Below are positions 17,310 through 29,666 of a stretch of 64,000 bases of DNA, piece by piece. Source of the DNA: Oceanimonas aquatica (GTDB lineage Bacteria; Pseudomonadota; Gammaproteobacteria; Enterobacterales; Aeromonadaceae); NCBI RefSeq assembly GCF_030732065.1, contig NZ_JAVBHX010000002.1:307904-371903 (forward strand), given 5' to 3'. Below the pieces are notes generated by a model, which saw only the letters and a program-made list of their open reading frames with translations, made no database searches and had not been told where the DNA came from. A program made the translations under genes and the position numbers. How positions within the stretch are numbered: the first letter of the stretch is position 1; each line of letters opens with the position of its first letter.

Positions 17310-18709
17310 GCGAGTTTGTCTCCCAGTAAAAAGGCCAGCGCCCGGTCCAGGCGCAGATGCGGCAGTGGCTGCTCCGGCTGCCAGCCGGGGGGCGCAAAAT
17401 CGGTAAAATCAAAGCCCTGGCGTTGCCAGAAAGCGGCGTCGGGCGAGCTTTGCGGCACTTCCCCCGGATACAGGGTGACCGGCTCGCCGTTATCCAGGCG
17501 CCGGCCCTGCAGCGCCGGAATGGCCTCGCCCTGATGACTGACCTCACCGCTGGTGGTGGCCTTGATGGAGGCCAGCGCCAGGGTTTCGATGTCGATGCCC
17601 GACAGCCGCGCATGGCGATGACCGCCGCGCACCAGGGTGGCCAGCAACTGAGTCAGCCGGCCATGCTGATCCGGGGTCAGGTGATCGGCCTTGGTGGCGG
17701 CAAACAGCAGCTTGTCGATGCGCGGGGCAAACAGCCGCCGCCACCAGCCACTTTTGCCGTAATCAAAGCTCTGCACAATGGCGTTCACCGCCCGGCTCAG
17801 ATCCGCAAAGCTGTCGGGGCCGCGATTGAGCGCACTGAGGCAGTCCACCAACACAATCTGGCGATCAAAACCGGCGAAGTGATCCCGGTAAAAGCCCGCC
17901 ACCAAATGCTTTTTGTAATGTTCAAAGCGGGTTTCCATCATGCCGTAGTGGTGCTGCTCGTTCAGCCCCGCCGGCACCTCGCCCCATACCCAGGGCACAA
18001 ACTGCAGCATGGGCGCACCCTGGTATTCGCCGGGCAAAATAAAACGCCCCGGCTGTACCAGGTAGGCGCCGCCTTCCCGCTTGATGTCGTGCAGCCACTG
18101 GGTGTAGGCCGCTGCCAGGGGCGCCAGCACGGCATCATCGGCGGGGCTGTCGGGAGCAATGGTCTCGCCGGCGTTCAGCCAGGGCTGGGCCAGGCGGGCC
18201 AGCGCCGGGGTTTGCAGCAGCTCGCGCTGCTGGGCACTCCACTGGGCATAACTCATGGACAGCAGCGGCAGGTCGAGCAGCCATTCGCCGGGATAGTCCA
18301 CCAGTTCAAGGTAGAGAGTCGCGGTGTCCTGCAACCGGCGCTTGAGCCGGTTTTTGGGGCAGTAACGAATGGCTAGGGTAATTTCACTGATGCCCCGGGT
18401 GGGCTCGGGCCACACCGGCGGGGTGGCCGACAGCTGATTCAACGCCGCCTCGTAGCCAAAGGCGGGCACGTGATGATGACGTCCGGGCACCCGCTGGCTG
18501 CCCAGCAAGCGTCCTTCTGCCGCCGGCGGCCAGTGCGGCAGCCGGGCATCGAGCCCGGCATGCTCCAGCTGATTGACCAGACTGGTGATAAAGGCGGTTT
18601 TGCCGCTGCGGCTCAGGCCCGTCACCGCCAGCCTCAGCCGGCGGTCCAGCCCTCGCTGCACCCAGGATTCCGCCTTGTTGCGCCACTGGCGCATGGCCGC
18701 TTTGTTCAT
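17306..18709 (-). CDS. ycjX: YcjX family P-loop NTPase
   Basis: The 467-residue protein has an N-terminal P-loop GLSRSGKTAFITSL (about 28-41) and the DUF463 family pattern (ELVDYPGEWLLDLPLL, FAATKADH as the G4-like motif). It is a stress-inducible predicted GTPase of the Psp regulon. Both ends overlap neighbours by 4 nt (pspC upstream, ycjF downstream), so all are translationally coupled. Confidence 0.93.
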   Translation of the reverse strand: MNKAAMRQWRNKAESWVQRGLDRRLRLAVTGLSRSGKTAFITSLVNQLEHAGLDARLPHWPPAAEGRLLGSQRVPGRHHHVPAFGYEAALNQLSATPPVWPEPTRGISEITLAIRYCPKNRLKRRLQDTATLYLELVDYPGEWLLDLPLLSMSYAQWSAQQRELLQTPALARLAQPWLNAGETIAPDSPADDAVLAPLAAAYTQWLHDIKREGGAYLVQPGRFILPGEYQGAPMLQFVPWVWGEVPAGLNEQHHYGMMETRFEHYKKHLVAGFYRDHFAGFDRQIVLVDCLSALNRGPDSFADLSRAVNAIVQSFDYGKSGWWRRLFAPRIDKLLFAATKADHLTPDQHGRLTQLLATLVRGGHRHARLSGIDIETLALASIKATTSGEVSHQGEAIPALQGRRLDNGEPVTLYPGEVPQSSPDAAFWQRQGFDFTDFAPPGWQPEQPLPHLRLDRALAFLLGDKLA

Positions 18710-19101
18710 TTATCCTCGCGCAAATCGTTGAATTGGCGGCGCAGGCGAAACTCGCCGGAGGTGATCAGCCGCTCCATGGCCGCCACCCGACCGTTCAGTC
18801 GCTCCAGCCGGCTTTCCAGCCGCTCCAGGGCTTCCCGGGGGGCCAGCCCCGAGCGCCAGCCGGCGGCCTTGACGTGCTCCCGGGACGCGGGCTCCGGTTG
18901 CTCCCGGGGCAGATCGTCCAGCAGCAGCCAGGCGGCAATGTAGAGCACTAGGGTCAGAAAGCTGGCAAACAGCAACCCGGTGATGGCCAGCACCCGCACC
19001 AGCCAGGGCTCCACCTCCAGCCGGCGGGCGATGCCGGCACAGACACCGCCGAGCTTGCCGTTTTGCTTGTCACGATAAAGATTAATCAGCGTCGACGCCA
19101 T
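18706..19101 (-). CDS. pspC: Phage shock protein C
   Basis: The 131-residue protein has the PspC domain at about 6-65 (LYRDKQNGKLGGVCAGIARRL and one strong membrane helix), then a C-terminal leucine-zipper-like coil (LERLESRLERLNGRVAAMERLI). PspC and PspB at the inner membrane sense stress and draw PspA away from PspF. It overlaps pspB by 16 nt. Confidence 0.95.
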   Translation of the reverse strand: MASTLINLYRDKQNGKLGGVCAGIARRLEVEPWLVRVLAITGLLFASFLTLVLYIAAWLLLDDLPREQPEPASREHVKAAGWRSGLAPREALERLESRLERLNGRVAAMERLITSGEFRLRRQFNDLREDK

Positions 19102-19319
19102 TCGGGCACCTCCTGATCCAATAACCGCTCCAGGGTCTCGACCCGTTCGGCCAGCTGCTCGGATTGTTGCAGCGCCTGCTCCAGACGGGTGCGGGCGTTG
19201 TCATCCAGCCCTTCATCCAGCCGGCGCTTGCTGCGATAGTGCAGCACCAGCCAGATGGGCACCACCAGGAACAGAAAGATGTTTAACGGGGCCACCAGGG
19301 CCCAGGCCAGTTCACTCAT
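19086..19319 (-). CDS. pspB: Phage shock protein B
   Basis: The 77-residue protein has one N-terminal membrane helix (LNIFLFLVVPIWLVLHY) and a cytoplasmic coiled coil with a leucine heptad. The length matches E. coli PspB (74). Start and pspA stop overlap as TAATG. Confidence 0.95.
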   Translation of the reverse strand: MSELAWALVAPLNIFLFLVVPIWLVLHYRSKRRLDEGLDDNARTRLEQALQQSEQLAERVETLERLLDQEVPEWRRR

Positions 19320-19984
19320 TACTGCTCCTTGTCATCATGCATTTTTGCCTTGAGCCGCTCCAGCTCCTTGCTGATGGCATCATCTACTTCCAGCTCGGCA
19401 AACTCCTGATCCAGCCCCTTGCTCTGGCTGTAAAGATCGGCGCGGGCTTCCAGCTCGTCAATTTTGCGCTCCATGCGATTGAACTTGTCGATAGCAGACT
19501 GGTTTTCACTGCGGCGCACCCGCTCCTGCACCTTGATGCGGCTCTGGGCGCTTTGCTGGCGCAGCTGCATGGCCTGCTGGCGGCCGCGGGCGTCACCCAG
19601 CTTGGCTTCCAGCTTGGCAATGGCATCGGCCAGCTTGTTCATACTCTCTTCCACTACGGTGCATTCCTGCTCCAGGGCGGTAAGCAGCTCGCTTTGCTTT
19701 TTCTTTTCCAGCAGCGCGGCCCGGGCCAGGTCTTCCCGTTGCTTGGTCAGCGCCAGTTCGGCCTTGCCCTGCCATTCGTCCACCCGCTCCTGGTGCCGCT
19801 CAATCTGGCGCAGCAGATCCTTTTTCTCGGCCAGAAAACGGGCCAGATTGGAACGCTCGCGCACCAGTTCGTCTTCCATCTCCTGAATGATCAGCCGCAC
19901 CATTTTTTCCGGGTCTTCTGCCTTGTCGAGCAGCGAGTTGAGGTTGGCGTTAATGATGTCGGCCATTCTTGAAAATATGCTCAT
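19319..19984 (-). CDS. pspA: Phage shock protein A
   Basis: The 221-residue ESCRT-III-like coiled-coil protein (E. coli 222) binds PspF under calm conditions and coats damaged inner membrane under stress. The N-terminal amphipathic helix MSIFSRMADIINANLNSLLD and the family signature KAEDPEKMVRLIIQEMED are present. The start at 19984 has AAGGAGA upstream; the open extension beyond it runs through the sigma-54 promoter and is not coding. First gene of pspA-pspB-pspC-ycjX-ycjF-yebE. Confidence 0.96.
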   Translation of the reverse strand: MSIFSRMADIINANLNSLLDKAEDPEKMVRLIIQEMEDELVRERSNLARFLAEKKDLLRQIERHQERVDEWQGKAELALTKQREDLARAALLEKKKQSELLTALEQECTVVEESMNKLADAIAKLEAKLGDARGRQQAMQLRQQSAQSRIKVQERVRRSENQSAIDKFNRMERKIDELEARADLYSQSKGLDQEFAELEVDDAISKELERLKAKMHDDKEQ

Positions 19985-20041
19985 GAGGCGTCTCCTTGAT
20001 AAAACCACGGACGGACGGCCCGTGTCTTTGGCCATGATCAA

Positions 20042-20057
20042 TACAAGGTTCGTGCCA
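20042..20057 (-). promoter_or_regulatory. Sigma-54 promoter of the psp operon
   Basis: Read on the minus strand, TGGCACG-N4-TTGTA matches the -24/-12 consensus (TGGCACG-N4-TTGCA) in all but one base. It lies 58 nt upstream of the pspA start, in the intergenic region shared with pspF, where PspF would activate it. Confidence 0.88.
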
Positions 20058-20169
20058 GCCTGTGGAATGCTCGTCAGCAGCGGGCTGCGGGCCAATCCGG
20101 GCCGGCAGGAGTGGCTGTTACTGGCAAAAAGCACTACTATTTGGCGAAATTCACCAAGGTGGTGTCATC

Positions 20170-21159
<990 letters not shown>

Positions 21160-21161
21160 AC

Positions 21162-22760
21162 ATGCGTTTCTGGCTATGCTGGCTCACCGCCCTGCTGCTG
21201 GCGGGATGTGATGGCAGTGACCGACAACTGGCAAAAGAAAGCCTGCTTTACTGTGCTGAAGGCGCTCCCCTTACCTTCAACCCGCAGCTGGCCGCCTCCA
21301 CCCAGACCCTGGACGCCACCGCCCACCAGCTTTATGACCGTCTGCTCGACATCAACCCCGAGACCCTGCAACCCGAGCCCGCCCTGGCGCTGGACTGGCA
21401 CCGCAGTGACGACGGCCTGCGCTACCGCGTTACCCTGCGCCCCGGGGTCCAGTTTCATCACACCGACTGGTTTACGCCGACCCGGCCCCTGAATGCCGAC
21501 GACGTGGTGTTCAGCTATCAGCGGTTGATCGATAAAAACCATCCTTATCACGACGTCAGCGGCGGCCGTTACCCCTTTTTCGACAGCATTGGCCTGAGCG
21601 AACTGATCACCGAGGTAAAGGCTCTGGGGCCGCGGGAAGTCGAATTTGTGCTGAGCCGGCCCGACGCTTCCTTTATCACCAACCTGGCCACCGACTACGG
21701 GGTGATCTTGTCGGCGGAGTATGCCGCCCAGCTGCTGGTGGCAGGCACGCCCGAGCTGATAGACCAGCAGCCCGTGGGCACCGGGCCCTTTTTGCTGGCC
21801 CAGTACCGCATTGATGACTTTATTCGTTATCACCGCCACGCCGGCTACTGGCGCGGCGATGTGCAACTGGCCCAGCTGGTGTTCGACATCACGCCCAAAT
21901 CCTCCAAGCGGCTGGCCAAGCTGCTCACCGGTGAGTGCGATGTGATGGCTCACCCCGGCGCCAGCCAGATGGCAGTGATAAAAAAACACCCCGAGCTGGT
22001 GCTGGATCAGGCCACCGGCATGAATGTGTCGGTGCTGGCCCTCAATACGCAAAAGCCCCCCTTTAACGATGTGCGGGTGCGCAAGGCGCTGGCCCTGGCG
22101 CTGTCTCGCGACGACATTCTGCAGGCGGTGTATTTCGGTATCGGCTACCCCGCCGAGTCGGTGCTGCCGCCGGTGTCCTGGGGCTACAACCCCAATCTGG
22201 TGATGCCCCTGCCCGACGTGGAACGCGCCCGCTGGCTGCTGGCTCAGGCGGGGCTGGAAAACGGCTTTGACATGACCCTGCTGGCCCCTGCGGGCGCCCG
22301 CAGCTACAACCCCGACAGCCTCAAGACCGGCCAGCTTATTCAGCGCCGGCTGGGAGAGCTCGGCATTCGTGTGCGGCTGCAAAGCCTGGAAGAGCAGATT
22401 TTGCGCCGGGAGCTGATGGCCGGCGAGCAGGACGCCGTGCTCACCGGCTGGTCTGCCGACAACCCGGATCCCGACAACATATTGCATAATCTGCTGAGCT
22501 GTCAGGCCATTGCCACCGGCACCAATGCCAGCCGCTGGTGCCATCCGCTGTTTGAGCAGCAACTGGCCGCGGCGCTCACCGCCCCCCTGCTCAGCGATCG
22601 CATCGGTTACTACCACAGAGCCCAGGAAATCGCCCAGCTGGACATGCCGCTCATTCCCCTTAACCATACCCTCAAACAGCAGGCCCACCGGCGCACGGTT
22701 CAGGGCCTGCTGCTGCGGCCCTACGGCGGCGTTACCCTGCGCCAGGCCTGGAAGGAGTAG
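21162..22760 (+). CDS. sapA: ABC transporter substrate-binding protein SapA
   Basis: The 532-residue family-5 (peptide/DppA-like) binding protein is the periplasmic part of the Sap system, linked to antimicrobial-peptide resistance and, in E. coli, the SapBCDF part to putrescine export. The mature fold shows the usual FNPQLAASTQTLD and LTGWSADNPDPDN segments. The signal ends in LLLAGC, a lipobox, so this SapA is predicted to be lipid-anchored. Confidence 0.92.
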   Translation: MRFWLCWLTALLLAGCDGSDRQLAKESLLYCAEGAPLTFNPQLAASTQTLDATAHQLYDRLLDINPETLQPEPALALDWHRSDDGLRYRVTLRPGVQFHHTDWFTPTRPLNADDVVFSYQRLIDKNHPYHDVSGGRYPFFDSIGLSELITEVKALGPREVEFVLSRPDASFITNLATDYGVILSAEYAAQLLVAGTPELIDQQPVGTGPFLLAQYRIDDFIRYHRHAGYWRGDVQLAQLVFDITPKSSKRLAKLLTGECDVMAHPGASQMAVIKKHPELVLDQATGMNVSVLALNTQKPPFNDVRVRKALALALSRDDILQAVYFGIGYPAESVLPPVSWGYNPNLVMPLPDVERARWLLAQAGLENGFDMTLLAPAGARSYNPDSLKTGQLIQRRLGELGIRVRLQSLEEQILRRELMAGEQDAVLTGWSADNPDPDNILHNLLSCQAIATGTNASRWCHPLFEQQLAAALTAPLLSDRIGYYHRAQEIAQLDMPLIPLNHTLKQQAHRRTVQGLLLRPYGGVTLRQAWKE

Positions 22761-22762
22761 TC

Positions 22763-23708
<946 letters not shown>

Positions 23709-23725
<17 letters not shown>

Positions 23726-24602
23726 CATCTACCCCGAGTTGCATGTGCGTTCGCCTCAGGAGCGGGCCTGGCAGCTGTTTCGCAAAAACACCCTGGCCAT
23801 GGTGGGACTGTGGGGACTGGGCATTCTGTGTGCCTTCACCCTGCTGGGGCCCTGGCTGGCCCCCTATGCCCCTTACGAGCAGTTTAACGAAGCGCTGCTG
23901 CTGCCGCCGTCCTGGGCCGACGAAGGCAATGTCGACTTTTTCCTGGGCACCGATGATCTGGGCCGGGACATGCTCTCGCGACTGATTAACGGCGCCCGGC
24001 TGACCTTTGGCAACGCCGTGCTGATTGTGATAGTTGCGCTGCTGGTAGGCAGTGCCATCGGCATTCTCGGCGGCATGAGCCGGGGCCTCAAGGCCAGCGT
24101 ACTCAACCACCTGCTCGATACCCTGCTGTCCATTCCGTCACTGCTGCTGGCCATCATTTTCGTGGCCATTCTGGGGCCCGGGCTGTTCAATACCCTGATC
24201 GCCATTACCCTGGCACTCATTCCCCAGTACATTCGCGCCACCTACAACGCGGTATCGGAGGAGATGCAAAAGGAATACATCACCGCCATTCGCCTGGACG
24301 GCGGCAATGCCTGGCGTATTCTGCGCTTTGGCATTGTGCCCAACCTGAGCGATACCCTGGTGAGTCAGACCACCCGGGCGCTGTCGGCGGCCATGCTCGA
24401 CATCACCGCCGTGGGCTTTCTGGGCCTGGGCGCCCAGCCGCCCCGGCCGGAATGGGGGGCCATGCTGTCGGATGCCATGGATCTGGTGTTTCTGGCCCCC
24501 TGGACCGTCACCCTGCCGGGGCTGGCCATACTGTTCAGCGTGCTGGTGGTGAACATGGTGGGAGAAGGCCTGCGCCAGGCCATTAACGAGGTAATGGACT
24601 GA
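23709..24602 (+). CDS. sapC: ABC transporter permease SapC
   Basis: The 297-residue DppC-type permease has an N-terminal OppC-type segment ([20 protein letters not shown]), six helices and an EAA loop ([20 protein letters not shown]). It pairs with SapB. Its stop overlaps the sapD start as TGATG. Confidence 0.95.
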
Positions 24603-25603
24603 TGCCGCTGCTGGATATTCGCAATCTCACCATTGAAATCGACACCCCCCAGGGCATGGTCAAGGCGGTGGACAAGTTCAGCCTGACCCTGGCCGACGGT
24701 GAAATTCGCGGTCTGGTGGGCGAATCGGGTTCGGGCAAGAGCCTGGTGGCCCAGACCATTGTCGGCATTGAGCGGGACAACTGGCGGGTGACCGCCGATC
24801 GCATGTATCTGGACAACGTGGATCTGCAGAGTCTGTCGGCCAAAGAGCGACGGCTGCTGATGGGCCGGGACATGGCCATGGTGTTTCAGGAGCCCTCCAC
24901 CAGCCTGGACCCGTCGGAGAAAATCGGCGCCCAGCTGGTGGAAGCCATTCCGTCCCGCAGCTTTCAGGGCAAGTGGTGGCAACGCTGGCTGTGGCGGCGC
25001 AAACAGGCCATCGGCCTGCTGCACCGGGTGGGCATTCGGGACCATAAAATGGTGATGAACGCCTATCCGTTTCAGCTCTCCGACGGCGAATGCCAGAAAG
25101 TCATGATCGCCATGGCCATTGCCAACCAGCCCAAGCTGCTGGTGGCCGACGAGCCCACCAACGCCATGGAGGCCACCAACCAGGCCCAGATATTCCGGCT
25201 GCTGGAGCGGGTCAACAAGCTCTCGGGCACCACCATTTTGCTGATTGGCAACGACATCACCAGCTTTGCCCACCTCACCCACAACATTACCGTCATGTAT
25301 TGCGGCCAGGCGGTGGAATCGGGCACCCGGGATCAGCTATTGTCCCGCCCCCATCATCCCTATACCGATGCCCTGCTGCAAATGATGCCCGATCTCGACG
25401 GCAGCCTGCCCCACAAGTCCCGGCTCAATACCCTGCCCGGCGTCATACCGCCGCTGCAGAGCCTGCCCATCGGCTGCCGGCTTGGGCCACGCTGCCCGCG
25501 CGCCCAGCGCCAGTGTGTGGTGGCGCCGCCGCTGGCCAAATACAAGGGGCAGAGCTATTACTGCCACTTTCCCCTCAACATGCCGAAGGGCAAAAAGAAA
25601 TGA
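24602..25603 (+). CDS. sapD: ABC transporter ATP-binding protein SapD
   Basis: The 333-residue NBD has Walker A GESGSGKS, a Walker [11 protein letters not shown] and a C-terminal Oligo_HPY region with conserved cysteines. The signature region reads LSDGECQK rather than LSGGQ, and NAME/ITSFAHL stand where most NBDs have the D-loop and H-loop, as is usual for SapD, so its ATPase may be the weaker of the pair. SapF starts inside its stop (ATGA). Confidence 0.95.
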   Translation: MPLLDIRNLTIEIDTPQGMVKAVDKFSLTLADGEIRGLVGESGSGKSLVAQTIVGIERDNWRVTADRMYLDNVDLQSLSAKERRLLMGRDMAMVFQEPSTSLDPSEKIGAQLVEAIPSRSFQGKWWQRWLWRRKQAIGLLHRVGIRDHKMVMNAYPFQLSDGECQKVMIAMAIANQPKLLVADEPTNAMEATNQAQIFRLLERVNKLSGTTILLIGNDITSFAHLTHNITVMYCGQAVESGTRDQLLSRPHHPYTDALLQMMPDLDGSLPHKSRLNTLPGVIPPLQSLPIGCRLGPRCPRAQRQCVVAPPLAKYKGQSYYCHFPLNMPKGKKK

Positions 25604-26397
25604 CCCGTCCTCCGCTGCTCAAGGTCGACAACCTCAGCAAGGTGTTCGTCAACCACTCCGGGCTGTTCCGCAAAACCGTCAAAACCGCCTTTTACCCGCT
25701 GTCGTTCACCCTGGAACGGGGCCAGACCCTGGCGCTGATGGGCGACGCCGGCTCGGGCAAAAGCAGTCTGGCCAAGGTGCTGGCCGGCGTACTGCCCCCC
25801 ACCCAGGGCAGCATTTTTATCGACGGAGAAAAAATCGAGGCGGGCGATTACAAAAAGCGCTGCCAGCTTATTCGCATGATTTTTCAGGATCCCAATACCG
25901 CCTTTAATCCACGCAGCCGCATTGGTCAGATCCTGGATGCGCCCCTGCTGCTGAACACCGAGCTGGATGCTGAGCAGCGCGAGGCCCTGGTGATAGACAC
26001 ACTGCGCATGGTGGGCTTGCTGCCGGATCACTATCATTTCTATCCGCAGATGATCTCCACCGGCCAGAAACAGCGGGTGGCCCTGGCCCGGGCGCTGATC
26101 CTCTCTCCCAGTATCATCGTCGCCGACGAGGCCATTTCCAATCTGGATATTTCGGTGCGCTCCCAGGTCATCAACCTGCTGCTGAGCCTGCAGGAAAGTC
26201 TGGGGCTGTCTTACGTACTGGTGGCCAACGATCTGGGGGTGGTGCGCCATATCAGCGACCAGGTGATCCTGATGCACGAGGGCCACGTCATTGAAGCGGG
26301 CCCCACTCACAAGGTGCTGAACACCCCCCAAAGCGAGCAGGCGGTGCGTCTGCTGCAAAGCTACAACAACGAGTTTCGCTGGCAACCGCCGAAGTAA
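25600..26397 (+). CDS. sapF: ABC transporter ATP-binding protein SapF
   Basis: The 265-residue NBD has Walker [10 protein letters not shown], signature region [14 protein letters not shown], Walker [10 protein letters not shown] and D-loop NLD. The start at 25600 overlaps the sapD stop by 4 nt; an open frame continues far upstream inside sapD but only as an overlapping reading. Last gene of sapABCDF. Confidence 0.95.
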   Translation: MTRPPLLKVDNLSKVFVNHSGLFRKTVKTAFYPLSFTLERGQTLALMGDAGSGKSSLAKVLAGVLPPTQGSIFIDGEKIEAGDYKKRCQLIRMIFQDPNTAFNPRSRIGQILDAPLLLNTELDAEQREALVIDTLRMVGLLPDHYHFYPQMISTGQKQRVALARALILSPSIIVADEAISNLDISVRSQVINLLLSLQESLGLSYVLVANDLGVVRHISDQVILMHEGHVIEAGPTHKVLNTPQSEQAVRLLQSYNNEFRWQPPK

Positions 26398-26481
26398 TGG
26401 TGCGTGGGCGAGCCGCTCGTCCCGATATGTCCGCGCCTGTTGTCTTTATGCCGGAATGAACAAGCCGCGGTATTGGCAGAA

Positions 26482-26563
26482 TGGACTCCCGCCTTCGCGG
26501 GAGTGACGGAGTTTAGCCCTTGCACATGCAACAAGCCGTCATTTCCGCGAAGGCGGAAATCCA
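26482..26563. repeat. REP-like palindrome pair between sapF and miaE
   Basis: Two 26-bp imperfect palindromes in opposite orientation (26482-26507 and 26538-26563) share the core CCGCCTTCGCGG or its complement, with TGGA at one end and TGAC at the other. A third, truncated copy starts near 26628. They fill the 252-bp gap between convergent genes and may terminate or stabilise both transcripts. Confidence 0.75.
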
Positions 26564-26649
26564 GAGGCAAGCGATGCCGAACCTGCTGTAATGGTGCCGA
26601 AATCAACAAACCCAGGTGTTTGTTGAATGGACTCCCGTCTTTACCAAGT

Positions 26650-27420
26650 TCATACCGGCACGCCGCTGTGAAAACGGAACAGCTCATCGGGGGCCTGAAT
26701 CAGGGCCGCTTCCTGCTCACCGAAAAACGCCACCCGGTCATCGATATTTTTCCCCGCGTAATCCCGCGCCAGCGTCAGGTAGTCCTGATAGTGGCGGGCT
26801 TCCGAGCGCAACAGCGACACATAAAACCGGCTCAGCTCCTCATCCAGCCAAGGCGCCAATTGAGCAAAGCGCTCGCAGGAGCGGGCTTCAATGTAGGCGC
26901 CGATGATCAGGCGGTCCACGATGGCCGCCGGCTCGTGAGTACGCACATGGGCCAGCAGGCCCTTGGCGTAGCGGGAGGCCGACAGGATGTCGTAGGGCAC
27001 ACTACGGGCAGCCATGATCTCCAGCACCTGCTCGAAATGATGCAGCTCTTCCTGAATCAGCCGCACCATTTTTACCAGCAGATCGTTCTTGGACAGCTCG
27101 TCAAACACTCGGCGGTTGTCTCCCAGCAGGGTCTGCTTGCCCAGCACCTCGCCCTTTTCCGGCAGGGCATCGAGGGACTTGTAAAAGTCGAGGTTGGGCA
27201 GCAGCTTGCGCTTGTCCTTCGGCAGGCAGTAACGGCGCACCAGACTGTGGGCGCTCATCGCCGCCTTCATTTCACAGTTGGCGTGATCCACCAGCAACAC
27301 CGCCAGCCGTTCGGGCTTTCTCGCCTCGGTAATCCATGCGTCGGGGGTGGCGCAGTGTAGAAAGTCATGAATGGGCGCAAGCAGGGCGTCAAATTCGGTG
27401 TTGGGTAAGCTGGCGTTCAC
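26650..27420 (-). CDS. miaE: tRNA-(ms2io6A)-hydroxylase
   Basis: This ferritin-like di-iron monooxygenase hydroxylates the isopentenyl group of ms2i6A37 in tRNAs. The 256-residue protein holds the di-iron ligand helices EELHHFEQ, EARSCERF and EARHYQDY. The GTG at 27420 (VNASLPNTEFDALLAPIHDFLHCATP) has AGGTAAT upstream and fits the family N-terminus; the frame is open 57 codons further but that part has no similarity. Transcribed divergently from rbs. Confidence 0.93.
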   Translation of the reverse strand: MNASLPNTEFDALLAPIHDFLHCATPDAWITEARKPERLAVLLVDHANCEMKAAMSAHSLVRRYCLPKDKRKLLPNLDFYKSLDALPEKGEVLGKQTLLGDNRRVFDELSKNDLLVKMVRLIQEELHHFEQVLEIMAARSVPYDILSASRYAKGLLAHVRTHEPAAIVDRLIIGAYIEARSCERFAQLAPWLDEELSRFYVSLLRSEARHYQDYLTLARDYAGKNIDDRVAFFGEQEAALIQAPDELFRFHSGVPV

Positions 27421-27618
27421 AAATATTACCTGTTCGGTGCAAAAACGGCGGCCCGCAGTGTACCAATTCGCTTGAACAGAGGCAGCCTTGACAGGTTTTT
27501 TTCCTGCCCGCTTCGCCGTCTGAACCGAATGGGATACAAACGAATATTTCACTACCAAACAGCCATGGCACCAAAACAAGATCCCGATCACAGTTTTCGG
27601 GATGAAGCCGTTTTTCGC

Positions 27619-27668
27619 CTAACATTATTTCTGTTTTTACCTAAAATCCCGCCATCGAAACGTTTGCG
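27619..27668 (+). promoter_or_regulatory. Putative rbs promoter and RbsR operator
   Basis: CTAACA (27619-27624) and TAAAAT (27642-27647) are 17 bp apart. CGAAACGTTTGCG at 27656-27668 is a LacI-family-type operator with the central AAACGTTT palindrome, close to the E. coli RbsR site, placed at the expected transcription start. The rest of the 315-bp miaE-rbsD gap holds two short hairpins and no gene. Confidence 0.5.
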
Positions 27669-27735
27669 TAATCGTTTTGCCCGCATTTTTCGGTTAACCA
27701 GGAGAAGCTGCTTCTCCCACAGACAAGGCGCCACC

Positions 27736-28155
27736 GTGAAAAAAACCACTCTGCTGAACAGCCACCTCTCCGCCCTGGTGGCACGCCTGGGCCATACCGA
27801 CGAGATCACGCTTGGTGATGCCGGCCTGCCGGTGCCTGTCGAGGTGGAACGTATCGATCTGGCGGTGAGTCCCGGCCTGCCTGGGGTTGAAGACACACTG
27901 GCGGCGCTGCTCACCGAGCTGCAGCTGGAAGCCGTGGTGCTGGCGGAAGAAATCAAAACGGCAAGCCCGGATCTGCACCGGCGCCTGCTGGCGAAAATTG
28001 CCGGCGCCGGCCATGCTCAGGGGCGCGACATCAGTGTCGGCTACATCAGCCATGCCGAGTTCAAGCGCCGCAACGGCCACAGCCGGGCGGTGATCCGCAC
28101 CGGCGAATGCACGCCCTACGCCAATCTCATTTTGTGCGCCGGCGTGCCCTTCTGA
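27736..28155 (+). CDS. rbsD: D-ribose pyranase
   Basis: It interconverts beta-pyran and beta-furan forms of ribose. The length of 139 residues is identical to E. coli RbsD. Conserved are NSHLSALVARLGHTDEITLGDAGLPVP (with catalytic His20) and the C-terminal RTGECTPYANLIL. The start is a GTG with AAGGCG upstream. First gene of rbsDACBKR. Confidence 0.95.
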   Translation: MKKTTLLNSHLSALVARLGHTDEITLGDAGLPVPVEVERIDLAVSPGLPGVEDTLAALLTELQLEAVVLAEEIKTASPDLHRRLLAKIAGAGHAQGRDISVGYISHAEFKRRNGHSRAVIRTGECTPYANLILCAGVPF

Positions 28156-28163
28156 GGTAACCC

Positions 28164-29666
28164 ATGAACCCGATATTGTCTCTTTCCGGCATCGACAAGG
28201 CCTTTCCCGGCGTTAAGGCGCTGGATCAGGCCGGTCTCAACGTCTATGCGGGCCAGGTCATGGCCCTGATGGGCGAAAATGGCGCCGGCAAGTCCACCCT
28301 GATGAAAGTGCTCACCGGCATCTATCAGGCCGACGCCGGCACCATTTGCTACCGGGGCGAAGCGCGCCGGTTCAAAGGCCCGCGCGACTCGCAACAGGCG
28401 GGCATCGGCATTATTCACCAGGAGCTGAACCTGCTGCCGGAGCTGACCATTGCCGAGAACATCTTTCTCGGTCAGGAGCCGGTCAACGCCTTTGGCAAAA
28501 TCGACTGGCGCCGGCTTTACGCCGACGCACAGGCGCTGCTGGACCGGCTGCAGATCCACCATTCTCCCAAAACCCGGGTGGGCAGCCTCAGCATTGGCGC
28601 CCAGCAGATGGTGGAAATCGCCAAGGCGCTGTCGTTCAACGCCGATGTGATCATCATGGACGAGCCCACCGACGCCCTGACCGACACCGAGACCCGGGCC
28701 CTGTTCCGGGTGATTGAAGAGCTGCGCCAGTCCGGCTGCGGCATTGTCTATATCTCCCACCGGCTGGCGGAAATTTTTGAGATCTGCGATCGCATTACCG
28801 TGCTGCGCGACGGCAAGTGGATTGGCGAAGAAGCCGTGGCCGATATCGACGAAGATCACCTGATAGAAATGATGGTGGGCCGCCGCCTCGACGAACAATA
28901 CCCGCGCCTGAATGTCCCCGCCGGCAACGAAGTGCTGCGGGTAGACCGCCTGTCAGGCGCCGGTGTAAAGGACGTCAGCTTTATCCTGAGAGAAGGTGAG
29001 ATCCTCGGCTTTTCCGGCCTGATGGGCGCCGGCCGCACCGAGCTGGCGCGCATTCTATACGGCGCCGAGCCCCGCAGCGGCGGCAAGACGCAACTGGCGG
29101 GCCGGCCCTACCGTGCCAGCACCCCGCATCAGGGGCTGGACGCCGGCATTGCCTATATTTCCGAAGATCGCAAGGGCGACGGCCTGGTGCTGGGGCTGTC
29201 GGTGCTGGCCAACATGAGCCTGTCGGCGCTGGCGGAGTTCAGCCGGGGCCCTCAGCTCGATCACGGCGCCGAACGCCGCGCGGTGGACGAATTTATTCGC
29301 CTGTTCAATATCAAGACCCCGGGCCGCGATCAGCTCATTGGCAACCTCTCCGGCGGCAACCAGCAAAAGGTGGCCATTGCCAAGGGACTGATGACCAAAC
29401 CCAGGGTGCTGATCCTCGACGAGCCCACCCGGGGCGTGGACGTGGGCGCCAAGAAGGAAATTTATCAGCTGATCAACCGCTTCAAGCAGGAAGGCATGGC
29501 CATTTTGCTGCTGTCGTCCGACATGCCGGAAGTGCTGGGGATCAGCGATCGCATTATGGTGATGCACGAAGGCCGCATTACCGGTGAATTCAAGGCCGCC
29601 GAGGCCACTCAGGAACAACTGCTGGCCGCCGCCGTGAGCCAGGTACAACAAGAGGAAATGGCATGA
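28164..29666 (+). CDS. rbsA: Ribose ABC transporter ATP-binding protein
   Basis: The 500-residue double NBD (E. coli 501) has an N-terminal Walker [10 protein letters not shown] with LSIGAQQM and DEPTDA, and a C-terminal half with degenerate Walker [10 protein letters not shown] but good LSGGNQQK and DEPTRGVD, as usual for sugar ATPases of this type. It overlaps rbsC by 4 nt. Confidence 0.96.
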   Translation: MNPILSLSGIDKAFPGVKALDQAGLNVYAGQVMALMGENGAGKSTLMKVLTGIYQADAGTICYRGEARRFKGPRDSQQAGIGIIHQELNLLPELTIAENIFLGQEPVNAFGKIDWRRLYADAQALLDRLQIHHSPKTRVGSLSIGAQQMVEIAKALSFNADVIIMDEPTDALTDTETRALFRVIEELRQSGCGIVYISHRLAEIFEICDRITVLRDGKWIGEEAVADIDEDHLIEMMVGRRLDEQYPRLNVPAGNEVLRVDRLSGAGVKDVSFILREGEILGFSGLMGAGRTELARILYGAEPRSGGKTQLAGRPYRASTPHQGLDAGIAYISEDRKGDGLVLGLSVLANMSLSALAEFSRGPQLDHGAERRAVDEFIRLFNIKTPGRDQLIGNLSGGNQQKVAIAKGLMTKPRVLILDEPTRGVDVGAKKEIYQLINRFKQEGMAILLLSSDMPEVLGISDRIMVMHEGRITGEFKAAEATQEQLLAAAVSQVQQEEMA